Below, piece after piece: positions 62,239-64,000 of a stretch of DNA of 64,000 nt. The DNA is from Thermoplasmata archaeon (GTDB lineage: Archaea > Thermoplasmatota > Thermoplasmata > WALJ01), in contig JALTFR010000047.1 of NCBI GenBank assembly GCA_027006785.1, forward strand, positions 1 to 64,000, in the 5' to 3' direction. Position numbers and translations under genes: made by a program. Numbering within the stretch: the first letter of the stretch is position 1; each line of letters opens with the position of its first letter. Below the pieces are notes generated by a model. It was not told the DNA's origin, searched no databases, and worked only from the letters and a program-made list of their open reading frames with translations.

Positions 62239-62864
62239 TCCTCGCCCCTCAGTTCCTTCAGCCGGCGCTCTATGGCCTTCTTTTCATCTTCAAGGGCCTT
62301 TATCTCATCCTCTTTTCTGGGGGCAGGATAGTTCTGTACTGGGTATACCGCAGGGCCGTATCCTCCGCCGTAGCCCATACCATAACCCATTCCGTAGCCT
62401 CTTCCGTATCCCATGCCGCGCCCTCTTCCGCGGCCCATTCCTCTGCCCATTCCATAGCCTCCGCCGTAGCCCATACCATAACCGGGGCCGTAGGCCATCG
62501 CCGGAGCGGGCGCCACCGGAGGAACACTGGGGGACGAAGGTCCTGCCTTCTCGGCGCTCTTCACCGCATCCTCCACCCTTGTTCCGGGTGAGCTTATCAT
62601 GGATATTCCGGCCTGAGCCAGAAGCCCTGATGCATTGGGGCCGAAGTTACCTGCCACGATGGCCTGCACTCCCTCGTTTATTAGCACCTGTGCCGCCTGT
62701 ATCCCGGCACCTCCGCCTGCAGCTGCGGCAGGGTTCTGCATGACCCTGACATCCCTTACCTTTCCGTCCTCAATGTCCACGATGGTAAAGGTGGGCGCTC
62801 TGGCGAATACCTGTGAGACCACATCTTCAAGGCCTCCTGTGTTCGTTGCCACCGCTATCCTCAT
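62235..62864 (-). CDS. NifX-like protein with Gly-Tyr-rich tail
   Basis: 209 residues. Residues 1-105 form the dinitrogenase iron-molybdenum cofactor-binding (NifX/NifB-C) fold: MRIAVATNTGGLEDVVSQVF and GVQAIVAGNFGPNASGLL. Residues 125-180 are Gly/Tyr/Arg/Met repeats, and the end is a short coiled coil (KEDEIKALEDEKKAIERRL) typical of DUF5320 proteins. Not nitrogen-fixation proof: no nif genes are here, and such proteins are widespread in archaea without nitrogenase. Confidence 0.8.
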   Translation of the reverse strand: MRIAVATNTGGLEDVVSQVFARAPTFTIVDIEDGKVRDVRVMQNPAAAAGGGAGIQAAQVLINEGVQAIVAGNFGPNASGLLAQAGISMISSPGTRVEDAVKSAEKAGPSSPSVPPVAPAPAMAYGPGYGMGYGGGYGMGRGMGRGRGRGMGYGRGYGMGYGMGYGGGYGPAVYPVQNYPAPRKEDEIKALEDEKKAIERRLKELRGEE

Positions 62865-63184
62865 TCCTCATCCCTCCTGTACTGCTGGGCATAGTAGGGC
62901 CCGTACTGGTAAGGGTATGAGTACTGCGGGTACTGTCCTGTCCATCTCCAGCCCCTCGGAAGGCCTGTATACGGGCAGTATCCCATTGTGGCACCGTAGC
63001 CTCTTCCTCTGCCCATACCGTAGCCCATGCCATAGCCTCCTCCGTATCCTCTGCTGTAACCCGGCCCGTAGAGCCAGTTCCTGAACCTGTCCATCAGACC
63101 GTACCTGTATCCGTACGGGGCATAGGGTGCATAGCCCATCGCCGCCATTCCGCGGCCCATTCCTCTTCCGTATCCTCTCGGCAT
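62861..63184 (-). CDS. Gly-Tyr-rich DUF5320-like protein
   Basis: 107 residues of low complexity, Gly, Tyr, Arg and Met. GYCPYTGLPRGWRW is the short conserved core seen in DUF5320-type proteins. Start at ATG 63184 (MPRGYGRGMGRGM) because the track start is three codons earlier and less likely. It overlaps the NifX-like gene by four bases. Confidence 0.7.
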   Translation of the reverse strand: MPRGYGRGMGRGMAAMGYAPYAPYGYRYGLMDRFRNWLYGPGYSRGYGGGYGMGYGMGRGRGYGATMGYCPYTGLPRGWRWTGQYPQYSYPYQYGPYYAQQYRRDEE

Positions 63185-63218
63185 TTCAATCACCTCAATA
63201 GTACTCTATTGCGAAGTA

Positions 63219-63551
63219 TTATTTAAGGTTTTCTCCAGAATTCACCACAACCGTGCCCTCTTCCTGATGTATCTCTATGGCCCAGCCCTTCGTCAATGCC
63301 TCCGAGACCTTCTTTCTGGCGCTCTGCAGGTCGTTCCACAGGGTCTTTCTGGACACGCCCATCTTCGCCGCTGCTTCATCCTGTGTCATCCCTTCAAGGT
63401 CCACGAGCCTCATGGCCTCAAGCTCGCTCAGCAGGAGGACGACCACAGGCGTTCTGCCCCAGGGCTGTCCGAGAGGGGCGAATATGCGCACGGACGGCTC
63501 TTGATAGACCCATCTCCTACCTCGTCCTCTTCCTCTCATTCCTCGTGGCAT
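63219..63551 (-). CDS. DUF134 (UPF0251) helix-turn-helix protein
   Basis: 110 residues. Helix-turn-helix MTQDEAAAKMGVSRKTLWNDLQSARKK follows LLLSELEAMRLVDLEG, the DUF134 signature. The N-terminal RGMRGRGRGRR is basic. DUF134 genes usually sit beside NifX-like genes in bacteria and archaea, as here, so it is probably their regulator. First gene of the cluster, with TATA-like AAGTAATAATGC upstream. Confidence 0.85.
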   Translation of the reverse strand: MPRGMRGRGRGRRWVYQEPSVRIFAPLGQPWGRTPVVVLLLSELEAMRLVDLEGMTQDEAAAKMGVSRKTLWNDLQSARKKVSEALTKGWAIEIHQEEGTVVVNSGENLK

Positions 63552-63627
63552 AATCTACCATATTGCGCATTATTACTTAAAGGTTCTTCGCAGAAAGATT
63601 TATGCACATAACGGAAGATAGAGGCAC

Positions 63628-63936
63628 ATGGACATCGCAGCCCTGATCTTTGCCTCGGCATCCCTGCCGATACTCGCATTCCATGCGGTCTGGTACAGGG
63701 AAGAGAGAGCGCTGGAGAGCGTTTATGGGATATTCTCGGGCATCTTCGCATTCTCGGGGGCGATAGTGGTGACATACGGATTTCCCGGATATCTCATCCT
63801 CCCGGTCACCTTCGGAATACTGGGGCTGGGAAGCATACACGCATACTTGAGGGAAAAGAAGGCAGGCAGGGCATTGAAGGCAGTGACATTCATCGCAGTA
63901 TCCGTGGGTGTACTTCTCATGGAGGTGTTCCTTTGA
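63628..63936 (+). CDS. Membrane protein, about four helices
   Basis: 102 residues, four hydrophobic segments, LPVTFGILGLGSIHAYLREKKAGRALK between the third and fourth. Not recognised. ATG 63628 lies about 30 bases after AGATTTATGC. A second membrane gene overlaps its stop. Confidence 0.65.
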   Translation: MDIAALIFASASLPILAFHAVWYREERALESVYGIFSGIFAFSGAIVVTYGFPGYLILPVTFGILGLGSIHAYLREKKAGRALKAVTFIAVSVGVLLMEVFL

Positions 63937-64000
63937 ACAGGAAGAAGGTGGCGAGCGCCGTAATGGTGTATCTCATAGCTGCCGGGATATATCTTGCATT
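63933..64000 (+). CDS. Membrane protein, partial at right edge
   Basis: A TTG at 63933 overlaps the preceding stop and opens a frame encoding LNRKKVASAVMVYLIAAGIY, a basic start plus a membrane helix, still open at the window edge. Too short to identify; probably co-transcribed with the preceding membrane gene. Confidence 0.4.
   Translation, partial: MNRKKVASAVMVYLIAAGIYLA

Noticed and set aside
62235-62864. Nitrogen-fixation function
   Set aside because: The NifX-like fold is common in archaea without nitrogenase, and no nifHDKEN or nifB lies here.

Overview
This window is archaeal. It carries the archaeal tRNA-Gln amidotransferase subunit GatE, Bud32, Pelota, MCM, FEN1, the large primase subunit, RfcL, RadA, a two-repeat tRNA-splicing endonuclease, deoxyhypusine synthase, RtcA, a 7S SRP RNA with an Alu domain, a C/D box guide RNA, and TATA boxes about 25 bases before mostly leaderless starts. 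SepF, the CTP-dependent riboflavin kinase/regulator, the ThiN-domain regulator and the DUF63, DUF424 and DUF134 families fit a euryarchaeote. I lean towards the Thermoplasmatota side, but no rRNA or marker phylogeny is available here, so the lineage is an inference.

Layout. 1-0.65 kb: an AT-rich partial gene of unknown function. 0.8-8.2 kb: housekeeping genes (RNase HII, SCP2-like, gamma-carbonic-anhydrase-like, SepF, a bud32-gatE-map operon, pelota, aspartate dehydrogenase). 8.3-16.1 kb: tRNA-Ser, tRNA-Leu(UAA), TldD/TldE, SRP RNA, an aminotransferase, DUF424-MCM and tRNA-Glu. 16.3-24.6 kb: FEN1, a PsiE-like protein, a thiamine cluster (TPK, ThiR, ThiL), riboflavin kinase, a bactofilin-like coiled-coil protein and MetRS. 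24.7-27.7 kb: an AAA_14/DUF4143 ATPase and four small membrane proteins. 27.7-35 kb: RtcA, a C/D sRNA, an RRM protein, tRNA-Leu(CAA) with a broken duplicate, a coiled-coil membrane protein and a giant TPR/zinc-ribbon protein. 35-39.6 kb: DUF63, surface proteins and a tRNA cluster (Gly, Thr, Pro) full of tRNA fragments and hairpins. 39.7-49.6 kb: FKBP, PriL, QueA, a secreted propeller protein, bacterial-type Tgt, DHS and surface proteins. 50-57 kb: RfcL, RadA, PRC-barrel, EndA, membrane and coiled-coil proteins. 58-64 kb: a Cas4-like nuclease interrupted by four membrane helices, a lipoprotein, TraB-like and HAD proteins, two winged helix proteins, and a NifX-like/DUF5320/DUF134 cluster with Gly-Arg-Tyr-rich tails.

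Functional links. PriL, MCM, FEN1, RNase HII, RfcL and RadA cover replication and recombination; FEN1 and RNase HII (and possibly RfcL) end in PIP-box-like tails. ThiR, TPK and ThiL form a thiamine regulon with a shared divergent promoter. QueA plus a bacterial-size Tgt suggest queuosine-type tRNA modification.

The main unexplained signals are: (1) the palindrome GAGCGCTC, seen about 27 times against about one expected; (2) tRNA genes flanked or interrupted by partial tRNA copies and strings of short hairpins; (3) the membrane-interrupted Cas4-like nuclease; (4) an apparent C/D box RNA immediately after rtcA; (5) divergent promoters sharing one symmetric TATA box.
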